Assembly: GCF_000330725.2 (NCBI RefSeq)
Contig: NZ_AMZY02000011.1
Coordinates: forward strand, 1-64,000
DNA length: 64,000 nucleotides
Direction of reading: 5' to 3'
From: Mariniradius saccharolyticus AK6
GTDB taxonomy: Bacteria; Bacteroidota; Bacteroidia; Cytophagales; Cyclobacteriaceae
A model generated the notes under the pieces. The model saw only the letters and a list, made by a program, of their open reading frames with translations, did not search any database and was not told the DNA's origin. The translations under genes and the position numbers were made by a program. Shown piece after piece: positions 45,628-53,936 of the stretch; position 1 is the stretch's first letter; each line of letters begins with the position of its first letter.

Positions 45628-45993
45628 TCAAGCCCTGGCGGGTGGGCCTCGGTGTTCAAATCCGACCTGAGTTTGAAGGTCAATATCCGATGTAAAAATA
45701 ACGGAACCTGGAACCACAGGAGTAAGGACTATTTCCGGCACCGGAATCTCTAAAACAAAGAAGTCGTATTCCGCATCCGAAATCAGATCCAGCGTGATCA
45801 ATTCCGTCTCCGTATGCCCGTGGTCCGGTAAAGATTCCTGCTCTTCGGTCAGAATCGGGTGGGCATGGGTGATGATCTTTCCGTTGGCTAACTCATGCGA
45901 GTGAAAAAACAATACGCCGTTGGCCAACACGCTCAACATCAATGCTAAGCAGAAGTGGCTGAATGCAGGCAGTATTCGTCTAAACGTGCTCAC
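45628..45993 (-). CDS. Small His-rich exported protein
   Basis: A 121-aa protein from a GTG at 45993, giving a basic start and signal-like helix (MSTFRRILPAFSHFCLALMLSVLANGVLFFHSHE). The mature part has His-rich segments (HSHELANGKIITHAHP, LPDHGHTETE) and then an acidic beta-like segment, ending HRGPPARA. The ending RGPP is recurrent in small Bacteroidota proteins next to TonB receptors, from recollection. Its position directly before a receptor gene suggests periplasmic metal binding and delivery. A recognisable domain is missing and the metal is unknown. An AT-rich region upstream (46009-46050) may hold a metal regulator site but no clear box was identified. Confidence 0.7.
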   Translation of the reverse strand: MSTFRRILPAFSHFCLALMLSVLANGVLFFHSHELANGKIITHAHPILTEEQESLPDHGHTETELITLDLISDAEYDFFVLEIPVPEIVLTPVVPGSVIFTSDIDLQTQVGFEHRGPPARA

Positions 45994-46106
45994 AATGCGA
46001 ATTTTTCAATTAAACAGGGCAAATATAATAAAATCGATAACTCACAACGGGAGACTTTGGTTTATTTTACGGGCGGGAATAATGACTGATAAATTGAAAA
46101 AAATAC

Positions 46107-46481
46107 ATGATTGATCCTGATTTTCAACCACTAAGCTACGGTGGCGAAAAATACCAGCCCGTCCTCATCGCCAAGTTGCACTACCCCGAAAGCCAATGGG
46201 GAGAAGACATATCACTTTATGTGACAGAAACCGAAGAGGGCTTTGCCTTTGAAGCTAGCGACTTTTATGGCAATGACATTGTGCTTGAACCAAGCACTTC
46301 GCAGCAACCGCTGCTACTCAAGAAGATGATCTGTATGATTGAAACGATGAAACCTGCCGACGAAAACCCTGCAGGAAACCTTGAACTGACGCTGTTGGGA
46401 ATACCGGAGGCTGCGAGTGATTTCTATCCCGGACTTGGTGACTATTTTTTTTCCAAGCGAAAAAGACTGGGACTAGATTGA
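46107..46481 (+). CDS. Small soluble protein of unknown function
   Basis: A 124-aa, acidic, soluble protein (MIDPDFQPLSYGGEKYQPVLIAKLHYP...). The pattern of alternating hydrophobic strands with aromatic residues fits a small alpha/beta fold but I recognise no family. It has an ATG start and plausible coding composition, and lies convergent to the small protein at 46548-46775 (66 bp). Its upstream region is shared with the divergent His-rich protein, 113 bp away. Confidence 0.62.
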   Translation: MIDPDFQPLSYGGEKYQPVLIAKLHYPESQWGEDISLYVTETEEGFAFEASDFYGNDIVLEPSTSQQPLLLKKMICMIETMKPADENPAGNLELTLLGIPEAASDFYPGLGDYFFSKRKRLGLD

Positions 46482-46547
46482 AGAAAGATGCAATAGAACA
46501 TTCGGAAATACGATGCTCGTATTTTAGTCAACAAGAGAATCCCCAAA

Positions 46548-46775
46548 CTAAAAATCCAGAATCGTTTCGTAGGTGAAAGTCTGGATGTGGTGCGTTTTGA
46601 ACCAGTAGTCGTAAGTCTCGAAAGGGATACAGTCATTGAGGTCCATGCCCTGGAATCTCACCTTTTGGATGGACTGAGGCGGCAACCAACTCCGAAGGTC
46701 GTTCGCTTGATCGATCGTGAGTTGGGAGAGTTGGACTATTTTTTGGCCGTTTACAACCATGGGTATCAGTCTCAT
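46548..46775 (-). CDS. Small protein of unknown function (75 aa)
   Basis: A 75-aa protein from the ATG at 46775 (MRLIPMVVNGQKIVQLSQLT); the frame is open to a TTG at 46799. It has a mixed beta-alpha pattern with SWLPPQSIQKVRFQG and ends with DYWFKTHHIQTFTYETILDF, an aromatic-rich tail. No known domain, membrane segment or signal peptide is present. Coding appearance is fair. It is divergent from the AEC transporter with 132 bp between them, so it has its own promoter. Confidence 0.58.
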   Translation of the reverse strand: MRLIPMVVNGQKIVQLSQLTIDQANDLRSWLPPQSIQKVRFQGMDLNDCIPFETYDYWFKTHHIQTFTYETILDF

Positions 46776-46907
46776 GCTGCTTTCGTTTGGTATATACAAA
46801 AGAAACGCAAAATTCTGACAAGGGAGTTATTGTAAATTTACCCTTGTGTTAATTTTAGATTTTGGGCTTATTTAGGAATCTAAAGCCATTTTCAAAAATC
46901 CCCGCGA

Positions 46908-47813
46908 ATGCTACAGCTTTTTCTGATCCTCTTCTTCTTGGTTTTTGGGATTGTCTCCCGCCGCTGGAGTTTCGTGCCGGAGAATGCTTCCTTTTACCTC
47001 AATAAATTTTTGATCTACGTGATTCTCCCTGCTTTGGCTTTGAAATACATGCCAAATATCCAATTGGAGAAAAAACTCCTCCTGCCCGTTCTCACCGCGT
47101 GGATCAATTTTGGGGTATCCTGGCTCCTTTTCGGAACCCTCGGGAGGAAACTCCAATGGAAACGGTCACTTACAGGCTGTCTGATTATCGTGGCGGGTTT
47201 GGCAAATACTTCTTTTGTCGGCATTCCGATGGTCAATGCGCTTTATGGCACCGAGGCGGTTCAATTGGCGTTCTTGATTGACCAAGCAGGATCGTTCATC
47301 ATCGTCAGTAGCGTGGCCATCATCGTTGCCAACATCTATGGAAAAGGGAAAAAACGCAAACGCGACATCACCAAAAAGATCCTCGGTTTTCCGCCCTTCA
47401 TTTTTTTCTGTTTCGCCATTTTGATAAATGTGCAGGGATGGAAAGTCCCGGAATTTGTACTCCCTGTGGTGGACGTGCTGACAGCCATGTTAACGCCCGT
47501 GGCACTCACGGCCGTGGGAATGCAGTTGAACCTTCGTTTTTCCGCCCTCAGCAATCGGTATCTTTGGATGGGGCTAGGATATAAGCTACTGCTTATCCCG
47601 GCAATCATCTTCCTTTTGTACAGGTACCTTTTTGGATTGGATGGTCTATTATTCCAAGTCTCGGTGGTAGAGACAGCGATGGCGCCGATGATTACAGGTT
47701 CGATCATTGCCATCAGCCATGACCTGGAGCCCAAGCTGGCATCGCTCCTCGTCGGAGTGGGTATCCCCCTCTCTTTTTTGACAGTCTTGGGTTGGTACTG
47801 GACTGTCGGATAA
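46908..47813 (+). CDS. AEC family transporter
   Basis: A 301-aa inner-membrane carrier with about ten membrane segments in two five-helix halves, typical of the auxin efflux carrier (AEC) family. Landmarks are FLNKFLIYVILPALALKYMP near the start and GLANTSFVGIPMVNALYGTEAVQLAFLIDQ, the GxxN(T/S)xFxGxP motif of the first half, and MITGSIIAISHDLEPKLASLLVGVGIPLSF near the end. AEC carriers move organic anions such as malate in bacteria; the substrate here is unknown. It stands alone between divergent and downstream unrelated genes. Confidence 0.9.
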   Translation: MLQLFLILFFLVFGIVSRRWSFVPENASFYLNKFLIYVILPALALKYMPNIQLEKKLLLPVLTAWINFGVSWLLFGTLGRKLQWKRSLTGCLIIVAGLANTSFVGIPMVNALYGTEAVQLAFLIDQAGSFIIVSSVAIIVANIYGKGKKRKRDITKKILGFPPFIFFCFAILINVQGWKVPEFVLPVVDVLTAMLTPVALTAVGMQLNLRFSALSNRYLWMGLGYKLLLIPAIIFLLYRYLFGLDGLLFQVSVVETAMAPMITGSIIAISHDLEPKLASLLVGVGIPLSFLTVLGWYWTVG

Positions 47814-48019
47814 TTTTCTTTTATGATAGACATAATTAATTAAAAACGCTTATCTTAATCTTTTTTTAACATTTAAAAAACTTATGACTATCGCAGCCGT
47901 TATTTGGTTGAAAAGTGATTATCCCGGCCGGGAATTGACAGAGTTTGCAAGTACCAACTTCGGTTTCCATCAAAAACTCTTCTCTTGATGTTTTACGTTC
48001 TTTCCCTAAATTCACATCT

Positions 48020-50524
48020 ATGTCAATGTTCCTGCCAAAGTATATCGTTTGCCTTTCGGTCCTCGCCGCTTTAGCTTCAAATAGCTTTGGGCAGGACACC
48101 AAACAGCAACTGTCGGAGTCCATCTCCTCCTACTCCCAAAAATACCCTTGGGAACGCGTCTACCTCCACACCGACAAGCCGCACTATGAACTCCGGGATA
48201 CGATCTGGATCAAGGCCTATGCGATCCTGGAGGATGGCAGCGAATCGGTGGGAAAAAGCAAATCTATTCCGCTTTATGTCGATTTGATCGAGCGTTCTTT
48301 CGATCGCTTGGTGGACGAGGTTATCATCAAATTGGACTCGGGAAGCGGGCGGGGGGATATCCCACTGCCCAAAAACCTGAAGCCGGGAATCTTCACCATC
48401 CGAGCCTACACGAATTGGATGAAGAATTTTGGGGAGGAGGCTTTTTTTGAAAAGCACATTTGGATCGGGCCGCTCGGGGAGGCATATGACTTTGCAAACA
48501 CCAACCCAAAGTTTGACTTGAAATTTTTTCCCGAAGGTGGCTATCTCGTCACAGGCCTCAAAAACAAAGTGGGATTCAAGGCCGTGGATGAATATGGCCG
48601 TGGAGCAGATTTTATTGGTTTGATACTCAATTCAAAAGGAGATACGATCCGTCGTTTTGAATCCGAGCACCTCGGCATGGGAAGCTTTGAATTCACTCCT
48701 CAAGCCGGGGAAAAATACGAAGTGAAGGCTCGAACAGCCAGGGGCTTTTGGGAAACATTCAATTTCTCCAAAATCGAACCTACCGGGTATGTCCTCCATA
48801 TCGATGCCAACGCCGACACCGAAAATGTAAGCTTTGAGGTCAGCCATGTGAATATCCAACCTGAAGTGCTGCCTGAGACACTCAAGTTGATTGGACTTTC
48901 AAAAGGCAGGTTGGTGTATGAAAAACAATTATCACCGAAAAACGGCAAAATGCAATGGACTGCTTCCAAGGATGATTTCCTGCCAGGCGTGGTCACCTTT
49001 ACCCTGATGGACGACGAAACGCATTTGCTCGCAGAACGCTTGGTGTATTTCCATCCGTTTGCCCAAAGTTCAATTGATTTTTCGCCCAACAAGGAGTCCT
49101 TTAGACCCAAAGAGGAAGTGGAGCTTCAATTCGAAATCAAGGATGAGTTTGGAAGTCCAATAGAAGGCGAATTCTCAGTTGCCGTGATCGACGACTTTCA
49201 GGTAAACTACCAAGAAGGAACCCAGAACATTTTCTCCTACCTGCAGCTAGTCTCCGAAGTGAAGGGGACCGTGGAGATGCCCTCCTACTATTTCAATCCT
49301 GAAAACAAGGATGCTGAAAAACACCTCGACAACCTGCTATTGACGCAGGGATGGAGGCGGTTTTCCTGGAGCCATCTTTCAAGGTTAGAAAAAGGGCCAG
49401 AATATGGGTTTGAACCTGGGCTGAGCTTAGTCGGGAGAGTCCACTCCGTGAGCGAAAAACCCACAAAAGAACCGCATAAGCTTACGATGCTGGTTTCCAA
49501 CCTGTATGGAATGCCGATCCTTTACGAGGGTATCACCGACAGTCTCGGCAACTTTGCATTCACGGGAATGGACTATCAGGATTCGGTTGTAGTCTTTATG
49601 CAGGCGTATACGGAAAAGGAAAAAAAGGCAGGACAAGTCAAGCAACTCAAGAAAAATGAGGTGACAATCTACCGGGTCGAAATTCCAATGCCAGGATTCT
49701 ACATCCCAACGGATTTTGTCCCGGGAAAGAAATACGCCGATTTTGACGATTATCTCGTGACGGTCAAGGAAGCCAAAAACATGATGGAGCAGTTTCGGCT
49801 CAACCAGGAAATAGAGTTGGGAGAGGTGACGGTCACGGGAAAGAGAAGTGATTTGCTGCCCGACAATCGTGCCATTCAGTACAACAATGAGCCTGATGGT
49901 GCATTTATCGTGACTAAAGAACACGTCTATTTTCAGAATGTCTTTCAGTTATTGAGGGGGAGATTCCCCGGGGTGGATGTGCGCGGCGATGTGTTCAGCA
50001 TCAGTCCGCCCCCCACCATAGTCATTCGCGGAGGGGCTCCCTCCATTGTGGGCAATGGCGGTGCGACATTGTTCATAGATGGAATGAGGGCGATGCCTGG
50101 AACTGTTGCTGCACTACCCGTTGCGGACATCGAGCGGATCGATGTGCTTCGTGGATTGAGCAAAGGGGCAGTATTTGGTTCAGAAGGGGCAGGTGGCGTG
50201 GTCAATATCCTTACCAAAGCCGGGAACCCCAATCGGGATTTTTCAGAAATTAAAATATTGGGAAATACGACACTTATCACCAAGGGCTACGCTCCCATTC
50301 GCGAGTTCTACTCACCGCCAGCAATCCCCGATATCAATTCACCCGTTGCATTGGATTATCGCTCTACAATTTCTTGGCAGCCGATGGTGAAGACGGATGC
50401 TTATGGAAAAGGATCAATTGCATTCCGACTCACAGAAGGGAATCCCCAGGTGCGGGTCCTTGTAGAAGGTTTGTCCAAAGAAAACGAGCCTGTGTTTGGT
50501 TCCTATGTTTTCAAAGTGAAATAG
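48020..50524 (+). CDS. MG2/TonB-plug domain protein without barrel
   Basis: An 834-aa exported protein from the ATG at 48020 (MSMFLPKYIVCLSVLAALASNSFGQ), a signal peptide; the longer frame from 47945 adds 25 residues. The N-terminal half has macroglobulin-like (MG2) Ig domains: WERVYLHTDKPHYELRDTIWIKAYAI and FSPNKESFRPKEEVELQFEI. About residues 640-740 form a TonB plug (TIVIRGG, GGATLFIDGMR, ERIDVLRGLSKGAVFGSEGAGGVVNILTKAG) of SusC style, but no barrel follows, only a C-terminal MG-like domain ending with PVFGSYVFKVK. It could be a secreted or periplasmic protein that reuses the plug as a binding domain. It is followed by the 405-aa gene after 3 bp. Confidence 0.85.
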   Translation: MSMFLPKYIVCLSVLAALASNSFGQDTKQQLSESISSYSQKYPWERVYLHTDKPHYELRDTIWIKAYAILEDGSESVGKSKSIPLYVDLIERSFDRLVDEVIIKLDSGSGRGDIPLPKNLKPGIFTIRAYTNWMKNFGEEAFFEKHIWIGPLGEAYDFANTNPKFDLKFFPEGGYLVTGLKNKVGFKAVDEYGRGADFIGLILNSKGDTIRRFESEHLGMGSFEFTPQAGEKYEVKARTARGFWETFNFSKIEPTGYVLHIDANADTENVSFEVSHVNIQPEVLPETLKLIGLSKGRLVYEKQLSPKNGKMQWTASKDDFLPGVVTFTLMDDETHLLAERLVYFHPFAQSSIDFSPNKESFRPKEEVELQFEIKDEFGSPIEGEFSVAVIDDFQVNYQEGTQNIFSYLQLVSEVKGTVEMPSYYFNPENKDAEKHLDNLLLTQGWRRFSWSHLSRLEKGPEYGFEPGLSLVGRVHSVSEKPTKEPHKLTMLVSNLYGMPILYEGITDSLGNFAFTGMDYQDSVVVFMQAYTEKEKKAGQVKQLKKNEVTIYRVEIPMPGFYIPTDFVPGKKYADFDDYLVTVKEAKNMMEQFRLNQEIELGEVTVTGKRSDLLPDNRAIQYNNEPDGAFIVTKEHVYFQNVFQLLRGRFPGVDVRGDVFSISPPPTIVIRGGAPSIVGNGGATLFIDGMRAMPGTVAALPVADIERIDVLRGLSKGAVFGSEGAGGVVNILTKAGNPNRDFSEIKILGNTTLITKGYAPIREFYSPPAIPDINSPVALDYRSTISWQPMVKTDAYGKGSIAFRLTEGNPQVRVLVEGLSKENEPVFGSYVFKVK

Positions 50525-50527
50525 CGG

Positions 50528-51745
50528 ATGGCAATGGCGGGCTACTTAAAGTTGGTCACAATTTTGATCTTGGCACTACTTTCCCAGGAAGCCTTTGCCC
50601 AATACCAAATCAAGGGACGGGTACTCAACGGCGAAAGCCTGGAACCCGTGCCCTTCTCTACCGTTTTTCTGAACAACACCAGTTTTGGGGATATCACAGA
50701 ACTTGACGGTTCCTTTTCCTTCGAAATTCCAGAGGGAGATCACGAACTTGTCATCAGCCACGTGGGATTCCAGCCTTTCACCTACTCCTTCTCGACCAAG
50801 GCGCTGAGAAATTTCTACGAATTTAGGATAGCGCCAGAGGTAGTTGATCTCAGCGAGTTGTCGGTAGAAGCCAAACGGGACGAATCCTGGTACAAGAATT
50901 TTGAGGAATTCTCTAGGTACTTTTTGGGAAGCTCCCCCAACGCAGCCAAATGTGTGATCCAAAACCCAGAAGTCCTGATCTTGGACGCTGAATCAGACCC
51001 AAATGTGCTGACCGCAAGGGCGACGGATATGCTCATCATCGACAACCCCAACTTGGGCTACCAAATCAAATACGTGCTCAAGGCTTTTGCTTTTGACAAA
51101 CAGGCAAAGCAGGTCGCATATGCAGGATATCCGTTTTTTGTCGAAGACAATCTCCCCAAACGACGGCAATCCAAAGTATTTCAAAACAGAAAGGAAGCCT
51201 ATGAAGGGAGCATCATGCATTTGATGCGGACTTTCCATAGCAACAGCGCCGATTCCAGCAACTTCGTGTTTTTCCCAGCTGAGAAAATAACAGTAACGAG
51301 ATTCGTGAGTGATGCGATGCTCGGCGGAGATCCGACCATGAAGCGGGTGGAAGATCTCAAACTGAACATCAAACCAGGCGTCGATACCTTGTACATACCT
51401 GGAAAAGAGCCGCTTCAGCTCGAAAAAATCATCCAGCAAACCACCGATGGAAAAACCTTCATCACCAACCCAGAACCGTTTTTTGTGTACTTCACCAAGG
51501 AACCGGAGCTCGAGCCTTTCCAACAGTATAGCTTCTTCAATCTTCACCCCTCGGTATCTGAGACACGCCCGGGAGTGACAAAAATGAATTCGGTCCAAAT
51601 CAGCAAGCTTACCATGCGGGCCAAAGCGGTGCAGGTGTTCGATAACGGCAGCTACTTCCATCCCTACGATATCCTTTTGGAAGGGTACATGGGATGGGAG
51701 AAAATCGCTGATCTATTGCCGTTTGATTACCAACCCGAAAGGTAG
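50528..51745 (+). CDS. Carboxypeptidase-regulatory-like domain protein
   Basis: A 405-aa exported protein; the signal peptide is MAMAGYLKLVTILILALLSQEAFAQ. The first domain (about 25-115) is carboxypeptidase-regulatory-like: IKGRVLNGESLEPVPFSTVFLNNTSFGDITELDGSFSFEIPEGDHELVISHVGF. The remaining 280 residues are a mostly beta-rich domain without a barrel end; it lacks plug and barrel motifs, resembling the short proteins with this domain found as partners of the MG2/plug family. It starts 3 bp behind the previous stop and they are one operon. The role is unknown, perhaps part of an envelope complex. Confidence 0.83.
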   Translation: MAMAGYLKLVTILILALLSQEAFAQYQIKGRVLNGESLEPVPFSTVFLNNTSFGDITELDGSFSFEIPEGDHELVISHVGFQPFTYSFSTKALRNFYEFRIAPEVVDLSELSVEAKRDESWYKNFEEFSRYFLGSSPNAAKCVIQNPEVLILDAESDPNVLTARATDMLIIDNPNLGYQIKYVLKAFAFDKQAKQVAYAGYPFFVEDNLPKRRQSKVFQNRKEAYEGSIMHLMRTFHSNSADSSNFVFFPAEKITVTRFVSDAMLGGDPTMKRVEDLKLNIKPGVDTLYIPGKEPLQLEKIIQQTTDGKTFITNPEPFFVYFTKEPELEPFQQYSFFNLHPSVSETRPGVTKMNSVQISKLTMRAKAVQVFDNGSYFHPYDILLEGYMGWEKIADLLPFDYQPER

Positions 51746-51763
51746 CCTGAGTTCCCCGTCAAG

Positions 51764-53821
51764 TTATTCCACAGTGATCACGCCCACCTCCGCAAAGGAA
51801 GCCGGATTGCCATCGGTGGTCTTGAGTGACTTGAGGCGAATGTACTTCGCCCTTGCCTCCGGGAATCGTACGGTCTGCTCGATCGGATTATTTTGGATAT
51901 TGGAAAATTCGCCGCGCGCGAGTGTTTTCCAGTTTTTCCCATCCATACTTCCCTCGAAAACATAGGCGGAAATCACCCCGCTCATATACCTGTTTTGGGG
52001 TGGCCAATAAGTGAAGCCCCGCAACGCTGTCTCCGCCCCCAAGTCGATCACAATTTCATTGTTGGCACTTTTCCAAAATGTGTTCTTATCCTCATCAATT
52101 GCCCTTGCGGCGATGCTGTCATTGGAAACGACCATCCACGTCGCTTTGGGGATATCGAGGTACCGGACCACGGTTTCCGATTTCCTCCCGGACTCTTTGT
52201 CGATAGCGACAGCCTTCAATACAGCAGGCTTTTCGACCAAAAACGCATTCTCAAACCGTTGGCTTTCCGCGCCTGGTTCCGTTCCGTCCAGAGTATATAA
52301 AACATCCACGGACTTTTCCGGTACTTGGATGTTGACTTGGCCGCTTTTATCGCGGATAACATCGGGTTCGACAACCAACTTCGGCGCATGGAAAACGCCG
52401 ATCCTGGCAAGGTTTGGGCTCGCCTTGGCATCCGAGATGGTAAATTTCAATTTACTGGCTTCTACATCGTCAAACCGCAAGATCCGCTTGATACCCACCG
52501 TGGTACCTTTATGGATTTCCTTCCAGCCTTCCGCCGTTTCGGCTTCCAAAACGAAGCCCTTGATCCTTTGGCCGAGGGCGATGTGTTCTTGTACCAAAAA
52601 CCTGTTGAACCTTTTCGGCTTTCCAAAATCCAGCGTAATCGTATTTTCAATCACCCCGTCCGCACTTGCCCAATAGGTTTCCTTTTTTCCATCAAGCACA
52701 TTCCCGATTTCAAAACCCTTACCTCGCTCATTACTGGCTTCGATCTGTGCATTGAGCGCCAAGTCTTCTGCGAAATCCTCGTCGATTTTGGTTTTGAGTT
52801 TCATGATCTGTTCGACGTCCTTTTCATGGATCAGACCTCTGCGATCTACCGGGAAATTGATCAGGAGGGCGCTGTTGCGGCCAATGCTGTTGTAGTAGAT
52901 ATCCACGAGTTGGGCGAGCGATTTGACCTTGTGGTCTTCATAGGCATGGTAATACCATCCGGGACGGATCGACACATCCGCTTCGGCGGGTACCCAATGT
53001 GTCCCGTTTTCCTGCCCGGAAGCGTATTTTTCGGGGTATTCGGGCATGCCTGCGTAGACGGAATCCCGCATCAAGTTGCCCCAAGTAGTCTCATAGGCAA
53101 AACCTTCCTCATTGCCAACCCAGCGGACATCCGGCCCGCCATCGCTGAACATCACCGCACCCGGCTGCAACTCCCGCACGAGTGCATAGGTATTGGGCCA
53201 ATCGTAGTAGGTAAACTTATCCACTTTGCGGTCTTCATTGGCACCGCCATAGTAGCCTGTGCCGCCATTGGCCCCGTCAAACCATACTTCGAAGATGTCG
53301 CCATAGTTGGTCAGCAGTTCGGTGAGCTGATTGCGCATGTAGGTGATGTACTCGGGCTTGCCGTAGTCAGGATGGTTGCGGTCCCAAGGGGAGTAGTAGA
53401 TTCCCATTTTGAGGCCGTATTCGTCGCAGGCCTCCCGCAGTTCACGGATCAGGTCACCTTTTCCGTCGCGCCAAGGGGAATTTTTGACTGAATGCTCGGT
53501 GTACGCCGAAGGCCACAGGCAAAATCCATCGTGGTGCTTGGCTGTGATGATGATCCCTTTCATCCCCGCATCCCGGGCGACCCTCGCCCATTGCTTGGCA
53601 TCCAATTCGGTCGGGTTGAAAGCGGCCGGTGACTCGTCTCCCATACCCCATTCCATATCTGAAAAGGTGTTCATATTGAAATGGACAAAAGCGTAGTATT
53701 CCAGCTCATGCCAAGCAAGTTGGTGTTCGGAGGGAACAGGCTCGACGGCTGCGGGGGGCGTCGGTACGGATTGGGTACAGGCGGCTAGAATAAGAAGGGG
53801 AAAAACGAGGAATCTCATCAT
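51764..53821 (-). CDS. Alpha-L-fucosidase lipoprotein, GH29
   Basis: A 685-aa lipoprotein from the ATG at 53821 (MMRFLVFPLLILAACTQ, lipobox Cys15). The open frame continues upstream to 54277 but that part lies over the divergent gene and is a shadow. The GH29 catalytic domain spans about 35-350, with KHHDGF (95-100) and the nucleophile Asp182 (FEVWFDG); it releases alpha-linked L-fucose from glycans. It is followed by a F5/8-type C-like domain (about 375-480), a CHB_HEX-type beta domain (about 490-550, VLYTLDGTEPG) and a second F5/8-type C-like domain to the end, likely for glycan binding. No polysaccharide-utilisation genes (SusC/D) are adjacent. Confidence 0.93.
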   Translation of the reverse strand: MMRFLVFPLLILAACTQSVPTPPAAVEPVPSEHQLAWHELEYYAFVHFNMNTFSDMEWGMGDESPAAFNPTELDAKQWARVARDAGMKGIIITAKHHDGFCLWPSAYTEHSVKNSPWRDGKGDLIRELREACDEYGLKMGIYYSPWDRNHPDYGKPEYITYMRNQLTELLTNYGDIFEVWFDGANGGTGYYGGANEDRKVDKFTYYDWPNTYALVRELQPGAVMFSDGGPDVRWVGNEEGFAYETTWGNLMRDSVYAGMPEYPEKYASGQENGTHWVPAEADVSIRPGWYYHAYEDHKVKSLAQLVDIYYNSIGRNSALLINFPVDRRGLIHEKDVEQIMKLKTKIDEDFAEDLALNAQIEASNERGKGFEIGNVLDGKKETYWASADGVIENTITLDFGKPKRFNRFLVQEHIALGQRIKGFVLEAETAEGWKEIHKGTTVGIKRILRFDDVEASKLKFTISDAKASPNLARIGVFHAPKLVVEPDVIRDKSGQVNIQVPEKSVDVLYTLDGTEPGAESQRFENAFLVEKPAVLKAVAIDKESGRKSETVVRYLDIPKATWMVVSNDSIAARAIDEDKNTFWKSANNEIVIDLGAETALRGFTYWPPQNRYMSGVISAYVFEGSMDGKNWKTLARGEFSNIQNNPIEQTVRFPEARAKYIRLKSLKTTDGNPASFAEVGVITVE

Positions 53822-53850
53822 CTGGCTTGCGGTTTTCGGAAACCCAAGCT

Positions 53851-53936
53851 CCAAAATTTTTCTGAGAAAATCTCTGTGTTTTTTGATGATGTTTTGAATC
53901 CAATTCGATGGGGATTTACATCCAAATAGCTGCGCA
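53851..53936 (+). promoter_or_regulatory. Upstream region shared by the two tandem lipoprotein genes
   Basis: Bases 53851-53910 upstream of the first lipoprotein gene align with 56544-56603 upstream of the second: both contain aaaattttt, then a-rich gaaaaaatc, then ttttttgatga and an attcga(t)-tg stretch. This suggests that the duplication included the promoter. The exact promoter elements were not resolved. Confidence 0.5.

Noticed and set aside
45994-46106. Zur/Fur-like box between the His-rich protein and the 124-aa gene
   Set aside because: The region is AT-rich but shows no convincing palindrome of the expected spacing, so no site was called.
47884-47988. 34-aa frame (MTIAAVIWLKSDYPG...) before the MG2/plug gene
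   Set aside because: It has an ATG and a stop but no conserved feature and could be leader sequence by chance; not strong enough to call.
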